Source: an uncultured Rhodoferax sp.
GTDB taxonomy: Bacteria; Pseudomonadota; Gammaproteobacteria; Burkholderiales; Burkholderiaceae_C
Assembly: GCF_946221635.1 (NCBI RefSeq)
Contig: NZ_CAMIHB010000004.1
Coordinates: 146,589 to 210,588, forward strand
DNA length: 64,000 nt
Direction of reading: 5' to 3'
Shown here: positions 25,347 to 34,560 of the stretch, piece after piece
How the letters are laid out: each line of letters opens with the position of its first letter
Numbering within the stretch: the stretch's first letter is position 1
Made by a program: the position numbers and the translations under genes
The notes under the pieces: model-generated
What the model saw: the letters and a program-made list of their open reading frames with translations, nothing else
Told to the model about the DNA's origin: nothing
Database searches by the model: none

Positions 25347-26306
25347 TTAAGCTGTTGCTCCACCGAAGCGGCTCTCGGCTTGTTTGCGGAATTCGGAGGG
25401 CGTCATGCCCTTGAGTTCGAGAAAGCGGCGGTTGAAGTTGGCCACGTTGTTGAAGCCCACGTCGTAGCAGATGTTGGTCACATACCGGTCCGAGCTCATG
25501 AGCAGTTGGCAGGCGCGGTTGATGCGCACGCGGTTCACGAAGTCGGTGTAGGTGTTGCCCGTGGCGCGGCGGAAGAAGCGCGAGAAGCGGCTTTCGCTCA
25601 TGGCCAGCTCGGCCGCCACCTCTGCGGCGGTCTGCGAGTGCGAGGGGTTCTCGGTGATGCGGTTGACGATGGTGTTGATCTGGTCGAGCTCGGCGTCGTT
25701 TTCCACACCGCGCATTTGCACATTGGACAGAAGGCGGTAGTCGGTGCAGCGCGACAGGTCGGTCATGAAATCGCAGAAGGCGGCCAGGCGCTTGAGCCCG
25801 CGTGCGGCCTTGACCGCATGCCACTGGGTTTGGGCGCGTTCCGAGATGCCGAAGAACTCGATGCCGTGGCGCGCACGCTCCAGCAGCGGCAGCATCTCGG
25901 CCAGTTCGGGAATGCTCTGGCAGGCCTGCTCCAGCGGCTCATGGCGGAACTGGATGACCAGGTCGCGCCGCGCTACGCCTTCTTCGGGCACATCCAGCGA
26001 GATCCAGTTGTGCGGCAGGCGCGGCCCGCACAGCACCACCTGGCCCGGCTCGAAGGGGCCGATCCAGTCCCCCACAAACACCTTGCCCGAGGTGGCGGTG
26101 ATGAGGTGCAACTCGTACTCGTCATGGCAGTGCCAGCGCGCCAGCGGCGTGGGGTAGCCATGGTCCAGACAGCGGATGAAGCCGACCTCGTCGGTCGGCT
26201 CGTAGCCCAGGGAGGGATTGCGGTTGTAGTCCGCCTCCAGCTCGGGCGCGCGGTGGCGGCTGACCGGGTGGGCCTGCGATGCGTGCGATGTATGGGGTGC
26301 GACCAT
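25347..26306 (-). CDS. AraC-family regulator of the pentitol operon
   Basis: A 319-residue AraC protein: cupin-like N-terminus (ARWHCHDEYELHLITATSG, then LCGPRLPHNWISLD) and a C-terminal double helix-turn-helix (AAELAMSESRFSRFFRRATG and ICYDVGFNNVANFNRRF). It lies 51 bases downstream of the arabinitol dehydrogenase gene in the same direction and is most simply the local activator of the polyol operon. Confidence 0.85.
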   Translation of the reverse strand: MVAPHTSHASQAHPVSRHRAPELEADYNRNPSLGYEPTDEVGFIRCLDHGYPTPLARWHCHDEYELHLITATSGKVFVGDWIGPFEPGQVVLCGPRLPHNWISLDVPEEGVARRDLVIQFRHEPLEQACQSIPELAEMLPLLERARHGIEFFGISERAQTQWHAVKAARGLKRLAAFCDFMTDLSRCTDYRLLSNVQMRGVENDAELDQINTIVNRITENPSHSQTAAEVAAELAMSESRFSRFFRRATGNTYTDFVNRVRINRACQLLMSSDRYVTNICYDVGFNNVANFNRRFLELKGMTPSEFRKQAESRFGGATA

Positions 26307-26357
26307 GGCCAGGTCCTTCTCTAAAACCTCAGCGCCTCACATTACCAGCATTTGCGC

Positions 26358-27764
26358 TCACACGGCGCCCAGGTGGTTCTGCACAAAGCGCTGCACGCGC
26401 GCATGGGCCACGCGCAGGGCGTCCACCAGCTGCGAGCGGGAGGCGAGCGGGCCCCACAGCACCGGATCGGCCGCAAAGGCGGCCACCGGGTCCGCCGACG
26501 CGCAGATGGCGTGCGCCGCCTTAGGGTCCATGGCCTGGTCCTGGTAGGTATAGGCAATCTTGCCTTCATGCCAACGCTGCAAATACGCCAAGAACAAGGC
26601 CGGCAACATGGCCACGCTGGCAATGGATTCGCCACGAGCCAGACGCTCGCGGATGGTGGGGGCAATGAAACCCGGAATCTTGGAGTAGCCGTCCATGGCC
26701 ACGCGCTGGTTGGTGTCCTGGATGGCGGGGTTGCCAAAGCGGTCCAGCACCACATCGCGGTATTGGCGCAGATCCAGCGGGCTGGGCTTCTCCGGCGTGT
26801 CCAACACGGGGATGGTGTCGTCCGTCACGTAGTCGTAAGCCATGCGGCGAATGGCGGCGTCGTGCGTGCCTTCATGGATGTACTGGTAGCCCACCAGCGT
26901 GCCGGCCCAGGCGATGCAGCTGTGGGTGGCGTTGAGCAGGCGGATCTTGGCCTCCTCATAGGCGTCCACCGAGTCCACCATTTCCACACCGACCTTTTCC
27001 CACGCGGGGCGACCGGCGATGAAGTTGTCTTCGATGACCCACTGAATAAAGCTCTCGCCCATGAGGGCGGCGCGATCATCCCAGCCGGTGGCGGCCTTGA
27101 CGCGCTCGGCCACATCGGGTGTGGGGCGCGGGGTGATGCGGTCCACCATGGCGTTGGGGCTGCTGGTGTTGTGTTCCACCCAGGCCTTGAGTGCGGAATC
27201 CCCCAGGGCGTCGATGAACTGCAGCAAGCCGCCGCGCGAGCGCTCGCCGTTGTGGCGCAGGTTGTCGCAGTTCATCAGTGTGACCGCACCCGCGCCCGCC
27301 TGCATGCGCGCACGCAGGATGCTGACCAGCGCGCCGTAGAGGGTGTGGCCGGTCTGGCCCGATTTCACGGTGTCGAGATCGGCACGCAGATCCGCAAAGG
27401 TGGCCCAGTCGAGCTGGTTTTTGGCGTCCAGGTAGTAGCCGGCTTCGGTGACGGTGAAGGAGATGATGCGGGTGTCAGCCTCCGCCCCCACGGCGATCAG
27501 CGGATCCAGATCATCCTGGTAGGGAATGACGCGCTGGATGGATTCGATGCGCGTGTAGCTGCGCTCGCCCTGGGGGGTGACGGTCTCCAGGGTGTAGGCA
27601 CCGTTCTGAGCCTGCAGAGCAGCGATGGTCTCTGCCATGTCGGGGCGCAGGTTGCCGCCCGTGATGGACCAGCGCGTGTCGCCCTGCTGGCGCAGCTGGT
27701 GCAGATAGAGCGCCTGGTGCGCGCGGTGAAAGGAGCCCAGTCCGAGGTGAAGAATCGTGGTCAT
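26358..27764 (-). CDS. dalD: D-arabinitol 4-dehydrogenase / mannitol dehydrogenase family
   Basis: A 468-residue polyol-specific long-chain dehydrogenase. It begins ILHLGLGSFHRAHQALYLH (nucleotide-binding) and contains VDRITPRPTPD, MGESFIQWVIEDNF and the catalytic lysine region EEAKIRLLNATHSCIAW. It resembles Klebsiella DalD, which oxidises D-arabinitol to D-xylulose, more than fructose-forming mannitol enzymes. It lies 24 bases after the ribitol-type SDR in a seven-gene co-directional run. No pentulose kinase is in the window, so phosphorylation must be encoded elsewhere. Confidence 0.85.
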   Translation of the reverse strand: MTTILHLGLGSFHRAHQALYLHQLRQQGDTRWSITGGNLRPDMAETIAALQAQNGAYTLETVTPQGERSYTRIESIQRVIPYQDDLDPLIAVGAEADTRIISFTVTEAGYYLDAKNQLDWATFADLRADLDTVKSGQTGHTLYGALVSILRARMQAGAGAVTLMNCDNLRHNGERSRGGLLQFIDALGDSALKAWVEHNTSSPNAMVDRITPRPTPDVAERVKAATGWDDRAALMGESFIQWVIEDNFIAGRPAWEKVGVEMVDSVDAYEEAKIRLLNATHSCIAWAGTLVGYQYIHEGTHDAAIRRMAYDYVTDDTIPVLDTPEKPSPLDLRQYRDVVLDRFGNPAIQDTNQRVAMDGYSKIPGFIAPTIRERLARGESIASVAMLPALFLAYLQRWHEGKIAYTYQDQAMDPKAAHAICASADPVAAFAADPVLWGPLASRSQLVDALRVAHARVQRFVQNHLGAV

Positions 27765-27788
27765 GGTCAGTCGGGGAAAAAGTAACTC

Positions 27789-28529
27789 TCAGAGATCGAA
27801 CTGGGTGGGCATCATCACGACGTCGCGGATGGTCATGCCGCGCGGACGCGTGAGCATGAACAGCACCACGTTGGCCACCTCGGCCGCCTCCAGCAGGCTG
27901 CCCTTGGCCTTGGCTTCTTCCAGCTTGTCGGCCGGCCAGTCCGCCAGCAGCGAGGTGATGACGGGCCCCGGCGAAATGGACCCGACGCGGATGCCGTGCT
28001 TGAAGACCTGACGGCGCACAGTCTGCACAAAGCAATTGATGGCCCACTTGGAGGAGGCGTAGACCGGCTCCCAGGGCGTGGGAAAGTGCGCGGCCAGCGA
28101 GCTGGTGACGATGATGTCGCCCACACCCTTTTCGATCATGTGGGGCAGCACGTTGTGCACGTTCTTCATCACCACATTGACGTTGAGGTTGAGCATGCGG
28201 TCGATGGCGTCGGGGTCGGCATCCACCAGGTCGCCGCCGACGTAAAGACCGGCATTGGCATGGAAGATGTCGAGCCGGCCTGCCAGATCGAGCACGCGCT
28301 GCAGCAGCGTGGCGCATTGCTTGGGGTCCAGCAGGTCCAGCACCAGGGGCAAGGCGTTGGGGCCCAGTTCGGCACAGGCCTTGTCCAGCGCGGCTTGGTC
28401 ACGGTCCACCAGCACCACACGGGCACCGGCCTCGGTCATGGCACGCGCACTGGCCAGGCCAATGCCGGAGGCGGCGCCGGTGACGGCAGCCACCTGGCCT
28501 TGCAAGGGGAAGGGGGTGGGGGCCAGCAT
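27789..28529 (-). CDS. Ribitol 2-dehydrogenase-like SDR
   Basis: A 246-residue classical SDR with AAVTGAASGIGLASARAM (coenzyme motif), FHANAGLYVGGD, IIVTSSLAAH (catalytic Ser) and the YASSK catalytic Tyr/Lys pair. It closely follows what I remember of Klebsiella ribitol dehydrogenase, including the end FMLTRPRGMTIRDVVMMP, so oxidation of ribitol to D-ribulose is predicted. ATG 28529 lies one base after the stop of the ATPase gene. The coupling supports one operon for pentitol uptake and oxidation. Confidence 0.83.
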   Translation of the reverse strand: MLAPTPFPLQGQVAAVTGAASGIGLASARAMTEAGARVVLVDRDQAALDKACAELGPNALPLVLDLLDPKQCATLLQRVLDLAGRLDIFHANAGLYVGGDLVDADPDAIDRMLNLNVNVVMKNVHNVLPHMIEKGVGDIIVTSSLAAHFPTPWEPVYASSKWAINCFVQTVRRQVFKHGIRVGSISPGPVITSLLADWPADKLEEAKAKGSLLEAAEVANVVLFMLTRPRGMTIRDVVMMPTQFDL

Positions 28530-28530
28530 G

Positions 28531-29574
28531 TCAGTGCTTGCCTGCGGCCACCACGCGGCCATTTGCATCAAACAGGTGGGCCGCATCGCCATCGATCTGC
28601 ACGCCCACCGCAGCACCCACCTGCAGGTCGGTGCGCGTGTTCAGGCGGGCCACCAGCTGGGCGCCGCTGTCGGTGTTCACGTAAATCAGCGTCTCAGCAC
28701 CCAGGGCTTCGATGAGCTCCACCTTGGCCTGCACCTGGCCCCGACCGGGTGCCACCAGCGCAATGCTTTCGGGCCGCAGGCCGATGGAGCCCAGTGCGGG
28801 CACGGCCACGCCGGCCACCGTGGTGAGCTGGGGCAGCTTGGCAGCCGCCACCACATTCATCTGCGGCGTGCCGATGAACTGGGCCACGAACTGGTTGGCC
28901 GGGCGGTCGTACAGCTCCAGCGGCGTGCCCACCTGTTCGATGTTGCCGTCGCGCAGCACCACCACGCGGTCGGCCAGCGTCATCGCCTCCACCTGGTCGT
29001 GCGTCACGTAGATGGTGGTGGCACCCAGGTCGCGGTGCAGCTTGGCAATCTCGATGCGCGTCTGGCCGCGCAGCGCAGCGTCCAGGTTGGACAGCGGCTC
29101 GTCAAACAGGAACACCTTGGGTGCGCGCACGATGGCACGGCCAATGGCCACGCGCTGGCGCTGGCCACCCGACAGTTCCTTGGGCGTGCGCTCCAGGTAG
29201 TTGGTGAGGTTGAGGATGCTGGCGGCGCGGCCGACCTTGTCCTTGATGATGGCCGGGTCCACATTGGCCAGCTTGAGCGCAAAGCTCATGTTCTCGAACA
29301 CGCTCATGTGCGGGTACAGCGCGTAGCTCTGGAACACCATGGCCAAGTCGCGCTTGCTGGAGGGCTGGTGCGTGATGTCGCGGCCGTCCAGGTGCAGGCT
29401 GCCGCCGTCGATGGTTTCCAGGCCCGCAATCAGGCGCAGCAGGGTGGACTTGCCGCAGCCCGAGGGGCCCACAAACACCACGAATTCGCCCTGCTGGATG
29501 GCCAGGTCAATGCCCTTGATGACGCGGTGCTCGCCAAACAGTTTCTCGACGCCGCTGAGTTGGAGGTAAGACAT
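28531..29574 (-). CDS. Polyol ABC transporter ATPase (SmoK/MalK type)
   Basis: A 347-residue ATPase with Walker A GPSGCGKSTLL, signature LSGGQRQRVAIGRA, Walker B VFLFDEPLSNLD and switch His in YVTHDQVEAM, followed by the C-terminal OB-fold (TOBE) regulatory domain typical of sugar importers. It powers the two permeases encoded just upstream. SmoK of the Rhodobacter sorbitol/mannitol system is the closest model by gene order. Confidence 0.92.
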   Translation of the reverse strand: MSYLQLSGVEKLFGEHRVIKGIDLAIQQGEFVVFVGPSGCGKSTLLRLIAGLETIDGGSLHLDGRDITHQPSSKRDLAMVFQSYALYPHMSVFENMSFALKLANVDPAIIKDKVGRAASILNLTNYLERTPKELSGGQRQRVAIGRAIVRAPKVFLFDEPLSNLDAALRGQTRIEIAKLHRDLGATTIYVTHDQVEAMTLADRVVVLRDGNIEQVGTPLELYDRPANQFVAQFIGTPQMNVVAAAKLPQLTTVAGVAVPALGSIGLRPESIALVAPGRGQVQAKVELIEALGAETLIYVNTDSGAQLVARLNTRTDLQVGAAVGVQIDGDAAHLFDANGRVVAAGKH

Positions 29575-29607
29575 GGGAGAGGTCTCCGTTTTTCTGTGTT
29601 GTGTGGG

Positions 29608-30438
29608 TTACTTGACGGCGCCGAAGGTCAGGCCTTGCACCAGTTGCTTCTGGCTGAACCAGCCGAACACCACGATGGGTGCAATGGCCAGGAAGGAGGC
29701 TGCGGACAGCTTGGCCCAGAACAGACCTTCAGGGCTGGAGTAGGAGGCGATCAGCGTGGCCAGCGTGCCGGCCTTGGCGGCACTGAGGTTGAGCGACCAG
29801 AAGGCCTCGTTCCAGCTCAGCACCAGCGTCAGCAGACCGGTGGAGGCCAGGCCGCCCATGGTGAGCGGCAGCAGCACGTAGCGGAACTCTTGCCAGAGAC
29901 CGGCACCGTCCATGCGTGAGGCTTCCAGAATCTCGGCCGGAATCTCCTTGAGGTAGGAGTACAGCATCCACACCATGATGGGCAGGTTGGACAGCGTGAA
30001 CACGATGACCAGGCCGGTGCGCGTGTCCAGCAGGCCGCTGGTCTGTGCCATCACATACACGGGCACCAGGGCACCCACGGCGGGCATCATCTTGGTGGAC
30101 AGCATCCACATCAGGATGTCCTTGGTGTACTTGCCCTTGAAGAAGGCCATGGCATACGCCGCAGGAAACGCCAGCGCCAGCCCCAGGAGGGTGGAGGCCA
30201 CGCTGGTGATCAGTGAATTGGTGGCGTAGAGCATGTAGTCGCTGCGCTCCTGCACGATGTGGAAGTTCTCCAGCGTGGGCGTGAAGAACACCAGCGGCGG
30301 CACCGAGATGGCTTGCAGCTCGGTCTTGAAGGCGGTGAGCACCAGCCAGCCCAGCGGGAAGAACAGCAGAAAGGTCACGCCCCATGCAGTGAGCGTGCGC
30401 AGCCAGAATAGCCAGGAGAAAGTTTTGCGTTGTGTCAT
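29608..30438 (-). CDS. Polyol ABC transporter permease (SmoG/MalG type)
   Basis: A 276-residue inner-membrane permease with about six helices. The EAA-loop segment LKEIPAEILEASRMDGAG contacts the ATPase. A long N-terminal periplasmic region between helices 1 and 2 contains the usual FTPTLENFHIV segment. It lies 10 bases after the first permease gene and 33 before the ATPase gene. Confidence 0.9.
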   Translation of the reverse strand: MTQRKTFSWLFWLRTLTAWGVTFLLFFPLGWLVLTAFKTELQAISVPPLVFFTPTLENFHIVQERSDYMLYATNSLITSVASTLLGLALAFPAAYAMAFFKGKYTKDILMWMLSTKMMPAVGALVPVYVMAQTSGLLDTRTGLVIVFTLSNLPIMVWMLYSYLKEIPAEILEASRMDGAGLWQEFRYVLLPLTMGGLASTGLLTLVLSWNEAFWSLNLSAAKAGTLATLIASYSSPEGLFWAKLSAASFLAIAPIVVFGWFSQKQLVQGLTFGAVK

Positions 30439-30448
30439 GGGGATGGGC

Positions 30449-31309
30449 TCACTTGTCCAGGTTCTTGCCGACCATGCGGATCAGGAAGACCGCAGCGATA
30501 TTGGCCAGCACCACCGCAAACAGACCACCGGCCGAGGCGACACCGGCGTCGAAATTCAGCAGCGCCTGCTTGAAGATGAGGAAGGTAATGTTGGTGCTCG
30601 CGTCACCCGGACCGCCACCGGTGGTGGTGTAGATCTCGGCAAACACGCTGAGCAGGAAGATCATTTCAATCATCACCACGATGGCCACCGAGCGCGCCAG
30701 GTGCGGCAGGTAGAGGTAGCGCAGCTGCTGCAGGTAGTTGGCACCGTCCATGCGCGAGGCTTCGAGCTGCTCGCGGTTCATGCTTTGCAGCGAGGTGATG
30801 AAGATCAGCGTGGCAAAGGGCAGCCACTGCCAGGACACGATGACGATGACGCTGAACAGCGGGAAGTCAGTGAGCCAGTCCACCGGTGTGCCGCCAAAGA
30901 AGATCCACACCTGCGCTAGCACGCCGTAAATGGGGTTCATCATCATGTGCTTCCACAGCAGCGCATTCACCGTGGGCATCACAAAAAAGGGCGAGATGAG
31001 CAGGATGCGCACCAGCCCACGACCCGGGAAGGGCTCGTCGATCAGCAGCGCAATCAGTGTGCCCAGCACCACGGTGATGAGGATCACGCTGCCCAGCAGC
31101 AGCAAGGTGTTCACAACCGCCGTGCCAAAAGACGGATCGGTCATGAAGTATGTGTAGTTTTCCAAACCTACGAAGCCCGTCTGGTCCGGCTGCATCAGGT
31201 TGTAGCGAATCAGCGAGAAGTAGATGGTCATCACCAGGGGCACGATCATCCACAGAAAGAGTGAGATGACGGCCGGCGCCATGAGGGCACGGGGAATGAA
31301 GCGGTTCAT
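30449..31309 (-). CDS. Polyol ABC transporter permease (SmoF/MalF type)
   Basis: A 286-residue permease with six predicted helices (first: ALMAPAVISLFLWMIVPLVM). The EAA motif is in REQLEASRMDGANYLQQLRY. I start at ATG 31309 (MNRFIPRAL), not six codons earlier. It forms the translocation pore with the preceding permease. Its GC-rich codon use resumes here after the lower-GC binding-protein gene upstream. Confidence 0.9.
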   Translation of the reverse strand: MNRFIPRALMAPAVISLFLWMIVPLVMTIYFSLIRYNLMQPDQTGFVGLENYTYFMTDPSFGTAVVNTLLLLGSVILITVVLGTLIALLIDEPFPGRGLVRILLISPFFVMPTVNALLWKHMMMNPIYGVLAQVWIFFGGTPVDWLTDFPLFSVIVIVSWQWLPFATLIFITSLQSMNREQLEASRMDGANYLQQLRYLYLPHLARSVAIVVMIEMIFLLSVFAEIYTTTGGGPGDASTNITFLIFKQALLNFDAGVASAGGLFAVVLANIAAVFLIRMVGKNLDK

Positions 31310-31393
31310 GGGGAGCCTCGCGGGCAAATTTGCGGAAAAGGGCGCGCGAGTTGCCCCGCGCGCCTAAGGTCAAGCTACCGGAGAGAGAGACGT

Positions 31394-32701
31394 TTATTTG
31401 TAATAGCCAGCCTTCTTCATTTCGCGATCAGCCACAACTTGAGATGCCGCCAATGCTGCATCAACAGTTTTTTTGCCTGCAAGGGCGGCTGTCATTTCTT
31501 GACCCACAGCGATGCCAATTGCTTGCCATTCTGGAATGGCGGCAAATTGCACACCCACATACGGGCTCTTGGGCAAGGTGCTGTCATTGGGATTGGCGCT
31601 ATCAATTGCTGCTCTTTCAGCCACTACAAACCTCGCAACTTTCAAGAACTCGGGGTTCGCATAGGTGCTCTTGCGAGTTCCCGTAGGCACATTTGCCCAA
31701 CCTACATCCTTACCGACTGTGTTGATGTATTCCTTACTCGTCGCCCAGCTTACGAACTTATTAGCGGCATCCACTTTCTTAGATCCAGCTGGAATGGCCA
31801 ATGCCCATGCCCACAGCCAGTTGGCACCCTTGGGGGTCACTGCGGTAGGTGCTTGGGCAAACGCGACTTTGTCAGCAACTTTAGATTGCTTGGGGTCCGT
31901 AATAAAAGAGCCAGCAATCGTGGCGTCGATCCACATGCCGCACTTACCTTCGTTGTACAGCGCCAGAATCTCTGGAAAACTGTTGCCTGCGGAGCCAGGA
32001 GGGCCGTAGTTTTTCAGCAGGTCAACGTAGAAGCTGACAGCATCTTTCCAAGGCTTACTTTCAAACTGGGGCTTCCAACTCATGTCAAAAAGTTGACCCC
32101 CAAACGTGTTTGCAAGTGTGGTGAGGAACGCCATGTTTTCTCCCCAGCCTGGTTTGCCACGCAGACAGATTCCGTACACACCGTTTTTGGGGTCGTGGAT
32201 CTTGGCGGCCAATGCCTTTATGTCGGTCCAGGTAGGCTTGTCAGCCACTTTGATGCCAGCCTTATCCGCCAGATCCTTGCGGTACATCAGCATGGAGCTT
32301 TCGCCGTAGAAAGGGGCAGCATAGAGTTTGCCAGCCACTGACAAGCCATTGCGCATGGCGGGCAGAAGGTCGTCTACATCATAGGCAGCATCTGTTTTAA
32401 GTTCCTGCAGCCAGCCCTTTTTGCCCCAGATCGGGGCTTCGTACATGCCGATGGTCATCACATCGAACTGGCCGCCCTTGGTGGCGATATCGGTAGTTAC
32501 GCGTGCACGCAACACGCCTTCTTCTAGCGTCACCCACTTCAGTTTGATATCGGGGTTGGCAGTTTCGAAGTTCTTGCTGAGCTTCTGCATTTCGACCATG
32601 TGACCGTTGTTCACGGTAGCCACAACAAGCTCGGTCTGTTGTGCGTATGCGGCGCTGGCCAGTAGTCCAAATGCCAGGGCTAAAGATGCCTTGAGTTTCA
32701 T
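31394..32701 (-). CDS. Polyol ABC transporter substrate-binding protein (SmoE type)
   Basis: A 435-residue family 1 extracellular solute-binding protein with a signal peptide (MKLKASLALAFGLLASAAYA, cut before QQTELVV). The segment SSMLMYRKDLADKAGIK and the terminal MKKAGYYK are typical. It captures the polyol in the periplasm and heads the operon. AGGAG precedes ATG 32701. Its GC content and third-position choices are clearly lower than those of the other operon genes and match the low-GC DNA upstream, suggesting that this gene was replaced or acquired with that DNA. Confidence 0.88.
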   Translation of the reverse strand: MKLKASLALAFGLLASAAYAQQTELVVATVNNGHMVEMQKLSKNFETANPDIKLKWVTLEEGVLRARVTTDIATKGGQFDVMTIGMYEAPIWGKKGWLQELKTDAAYDVDDLLPAMRNGLSVAGKLYAAPFYGESSMLMYRKDLADKAGIKVADKPTWTDIKALAAKIHDPKNGVYGICLRGKPGWGENMAFLTTLANTFGGQLFDMSWKPQFESKPWKDAVSFYVDLLKNYGPPGSAGNSFPEILALYNEGKCGMWIDATIAGSFITDPKQSKVADKVAFAQAPTAVTPKGANWLWAWALAIPAGSKKVDAANKFVSWATSKEYINTVGKDVGWANVPTGTRKSTYANPEFLKVARFVVAERAAIDSANPNDSTLPKSPYVGVQFAAIPEWQAIGIAVGQEMTAALAGKKTVDAALAASQVVADREMKKAGYYK

Positions 32702-32766
32702 GTTTTGTCTCCTATTGGAAGTTCGGGTGTTCAGCCAATGCCAACGATGCATTGACAGGGCTGAAT

Positions 32767-32887
32767 AGTAGAAGTCGCCCCTTCAGCAGGTTGATACTTT
32801 TGGAACGATTGACAGTATTGATATGCAAAATCCAGTCAGGGTTTTCCCATATACACGCGATATCGTATTGATATGGTGAAATTTTGG
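32767..32887 (+). repeat. Repeat family 3, copy 1
   Basis: About 121 bases that recur, diverged, at 34325-34444 in the same orientation. The most conserved part is AGTCAGGGTTTTCCCA followed by ATACACGC. On the minus strand both copies read KIS-x2-QY-x2-AC-x-WENPD-x2-L, although neither is a convincing gene. The two copies bracket the low-GC accessory block. Confidence 0.7.
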
Positions 32888-32942
32888 TCATGAATCGTGA
32901 GAACGGCATCGTTGAACTAGAAAGGGGAAACACCTGTTACGA

Positions 32943-33173
32943 CTATCGACTGTCGATGTCCTCATTCAATTGATTCCATGACACTTCAAGCAAGTCCCGC
33001 GTCCAGCCGTGTGGCAAACCGGGCATTCGGCGGTTCTCTTGGGTGAACCGCTGCACGCGCTCATAGTTCAAGGCGAACACCCCGCTGCTGATCGTCAGAT
33101 CTAGGTCGAGCACGTGCGAGAAGTAGGTGTTGGATCTCGTCGAAATTACCCACTTATGGAGTAAACGCCTCAA
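32943..33173 (-). CDS. Small unrecognised ORF in accessory debris
   Basis: A 76-codon frame (contains YERVQRFTQENRRMPGLPHG) with no recognisable domain and no clear ribosome binding site. It lies between repeat family 3 and the IS3 remnant and could be the broken end of a former gene. I would not count it as functional. Confidence 0.2.
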   Translation of the reverse strand: MRRLLHKWVISTRSNTYFSHVLDLDLTISSGVFALNYERVQRFTQENRRMPGLPHGWTRDLLEVSWNQLNEDIDSR

Positions 33174-33197
33174 GCTGGACCGCTGGGCTCATCAGAA

Positions 33198-33330
33198 CTA
33201 AGCAGCCTGCTGAGCGAGTTGTGATTCGAATTCGTTTGGTGGCGGATAACCAAGGACTGAGTAAAGGCCCCCTAGGGTCGTAGGCCTCTTCAATGAACCT
33301 TGGCAGACGGTCTGCACGTCGGCAAAGGTC
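33198..33330 (-). pseudogene. Degenerate C-terminus of an IS3-family transposase
   Basis: Read on the minus strand in shifting frames, the sequence gives ADV, then RLPRFIEEAYD, then YSVLGYPPPNEFESQLAQQAA and a stop at 33198. This is the familiar IS3 OrfB ending (RLPRFI-E-x-YN...LHSALGY-PP-FE). At least two frameshifts separate the pieces and the DDE catalytic part is gone, so it is an old scar. Nothing identifiable was found in 33331-33529. Confidence 0.75.
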
Positions 33331-33529
33331 GCTTAGCCCGAGGCCCAGCCTCCTGCAAAGCACGCAGTTAGGCCTCATTTGCGCACTAGCTACCGCGATC
33401 CGTACGGTGAATGCAACTCGGTGGTGGGGGCCGCCTATGCTGTAAGGTTGGCCACGTGGCTGGGAATGAGGGCAACGGATTCAAGGAAACAGCGGCACTG
33501 TTTAGAGCAGATCAACGCATCCGAACGAT

Positions 33530-34186
33530 TTACAGAATCTTTGATCGAATGTAGTCCGCGAGCTCCATCCCTAGCATTTGATTGTTCTGCCCTGACAGAT
33601 GTATGCCATCGGCCCCTTCTGTCGAGAGGATTTGTCCAACATCGATGAAAGGGGTATCAAACAGAGATGAAAGATTTCCTATGCATCTTGCTAGTTCAAT
33701 GGTTTTCTGTCTTCCACCTTCAAAGAGATCTGCCACCCACCGATTCGGAATAATCGCCGAAAGCGGTGGTGGCGCCATCAGTAGCACTTTAGGAGCACTG
33801 TAGACGGGGCTTACCCCAATCGCTGACATTGCAACAAGTGTCATTAATTTACGAATAGCAGCAGATATCTCGAAAGCGGAACGATCGAAATAGACCTTGG
33901 TATCGTTTGTACCAAGCATGATGACAACCAAATCCAGTGGCAGGTGAGAAGCCAGTGCAGTTGGCAAATATGCTGCACCATTGAGTCGGTTATCTAAGGG
34001 ATCATCCAAGTCAGTCGTGCGACCACTTAGCCCTTCTTCTAACACTTGAAATTCGCCTCCAAGTTCTTTTGCCAGCACACCTGTCCATCGCTCTTCGCTT
34101 GAGTAGCGTTCAATTAGGAGGCCTTCAGACGTTGCCTTCCAACCCCAAGTTAAAGAATCGCCAAAGCACAAGATACGTTTTTTCAT
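33530..34186 (-). CDS. SGNH/GDSL-family hydrolase
   Basis: A 218-residue esterase-like enzyme with block I ILCFGDSLTWGW (nucleophile Ser), block II Gly in EEGLSGRTT, block III VVIMLGTNDTK and block V DGIHLSGQN (catalytic Asp/His). It has no signal peptide, so it is probably cytoplasmic. The arylesterase/acyl-hydrolase subgroup is likely, but the substrate is unknown. GC content is well below the window average. It stands alone between repeat family 3 copies and next to an IS3 scar, a typical acquired gene. Confidence 0.83.
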   Translation of the reverse strand: MKKRILCFGDSLTWGWKATSEGLLIERYSSEERWTGVLAKELGGEFQVLEEGLSGRTTDLDDPLDNRLNGAAYLPTALASHLPLDLVVIMLGTNDTKVYFDRSAFEISAAIRKLMTLVAMSAIGVSPVYSAPKVLLMAPPPLSAIIPNRWVADLFEGGRQKTIELARCIGNLSSLFDTPFIDVGQILSTEGADGIHLSGQNNQMLGMELADYIRSKIL

Positions 34187-34324
34187 TCAAACTCCTCAAT
34201 GAATACATCTGATGTCGCTGAAATAGTCAGCGATGGGTTTAAGGAATCTTTGACAACTCCCAAATGACTAAATTCGGCGCGTCAATATAAGTAGCACATT
34301 CAAGTTGAACTCAAACAGCTTGAT

Positions 34325-34444
34325 CGTAGAAGTGGCGTGTTTTCAGGCCAATACTCATTAAACGATTGGCAGTATTCACCTGCAAGAACAAGTCAGGGTT
34401 TTCCCACATACACGCCAGAACGTATTGGTTTTGCGAAATTTTGG
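34325..34444 (+). repeat. Repeat family 3, copy 2
   Basis: About 120 bases matching 32767-32887 (shared CGATTG-x-CAGTATT, AGTCAGGGTTTTCCCA, ATACACGC, GAAATTTTGG). It is the right-hand boundary of the low-GC block; GC content rises from about 34445 onward. The rest of 34187-34642 contains only the terminator-like hairpin and inverted repeat listed below. Confidence 0.7.
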
Positions 34445-34509
34445 CGAAGTTAGGCCTGAGGGTGTTACCCAGCCCCGGGGGCGCGGCAAGCCCGCCCAGC
34501 CCCGGACAA

Positions 34510-34530
34510 GGGGGCGTGGACACCCCTTTT
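34510..34530 (+). terminator. Possible terminator/attenuator before the sulfate-binding protein gene
   Basis: GGGGCGTGGACACCCC can fold into a short GC-rich stem followed by TTTT (34527-34530). It would stop transcripts reading rightward from the accessory block. Confidence 0.35.
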
Positions 34531-34560
34531 CTACAGATGTTTGGGTAATTAAGAACTGAA

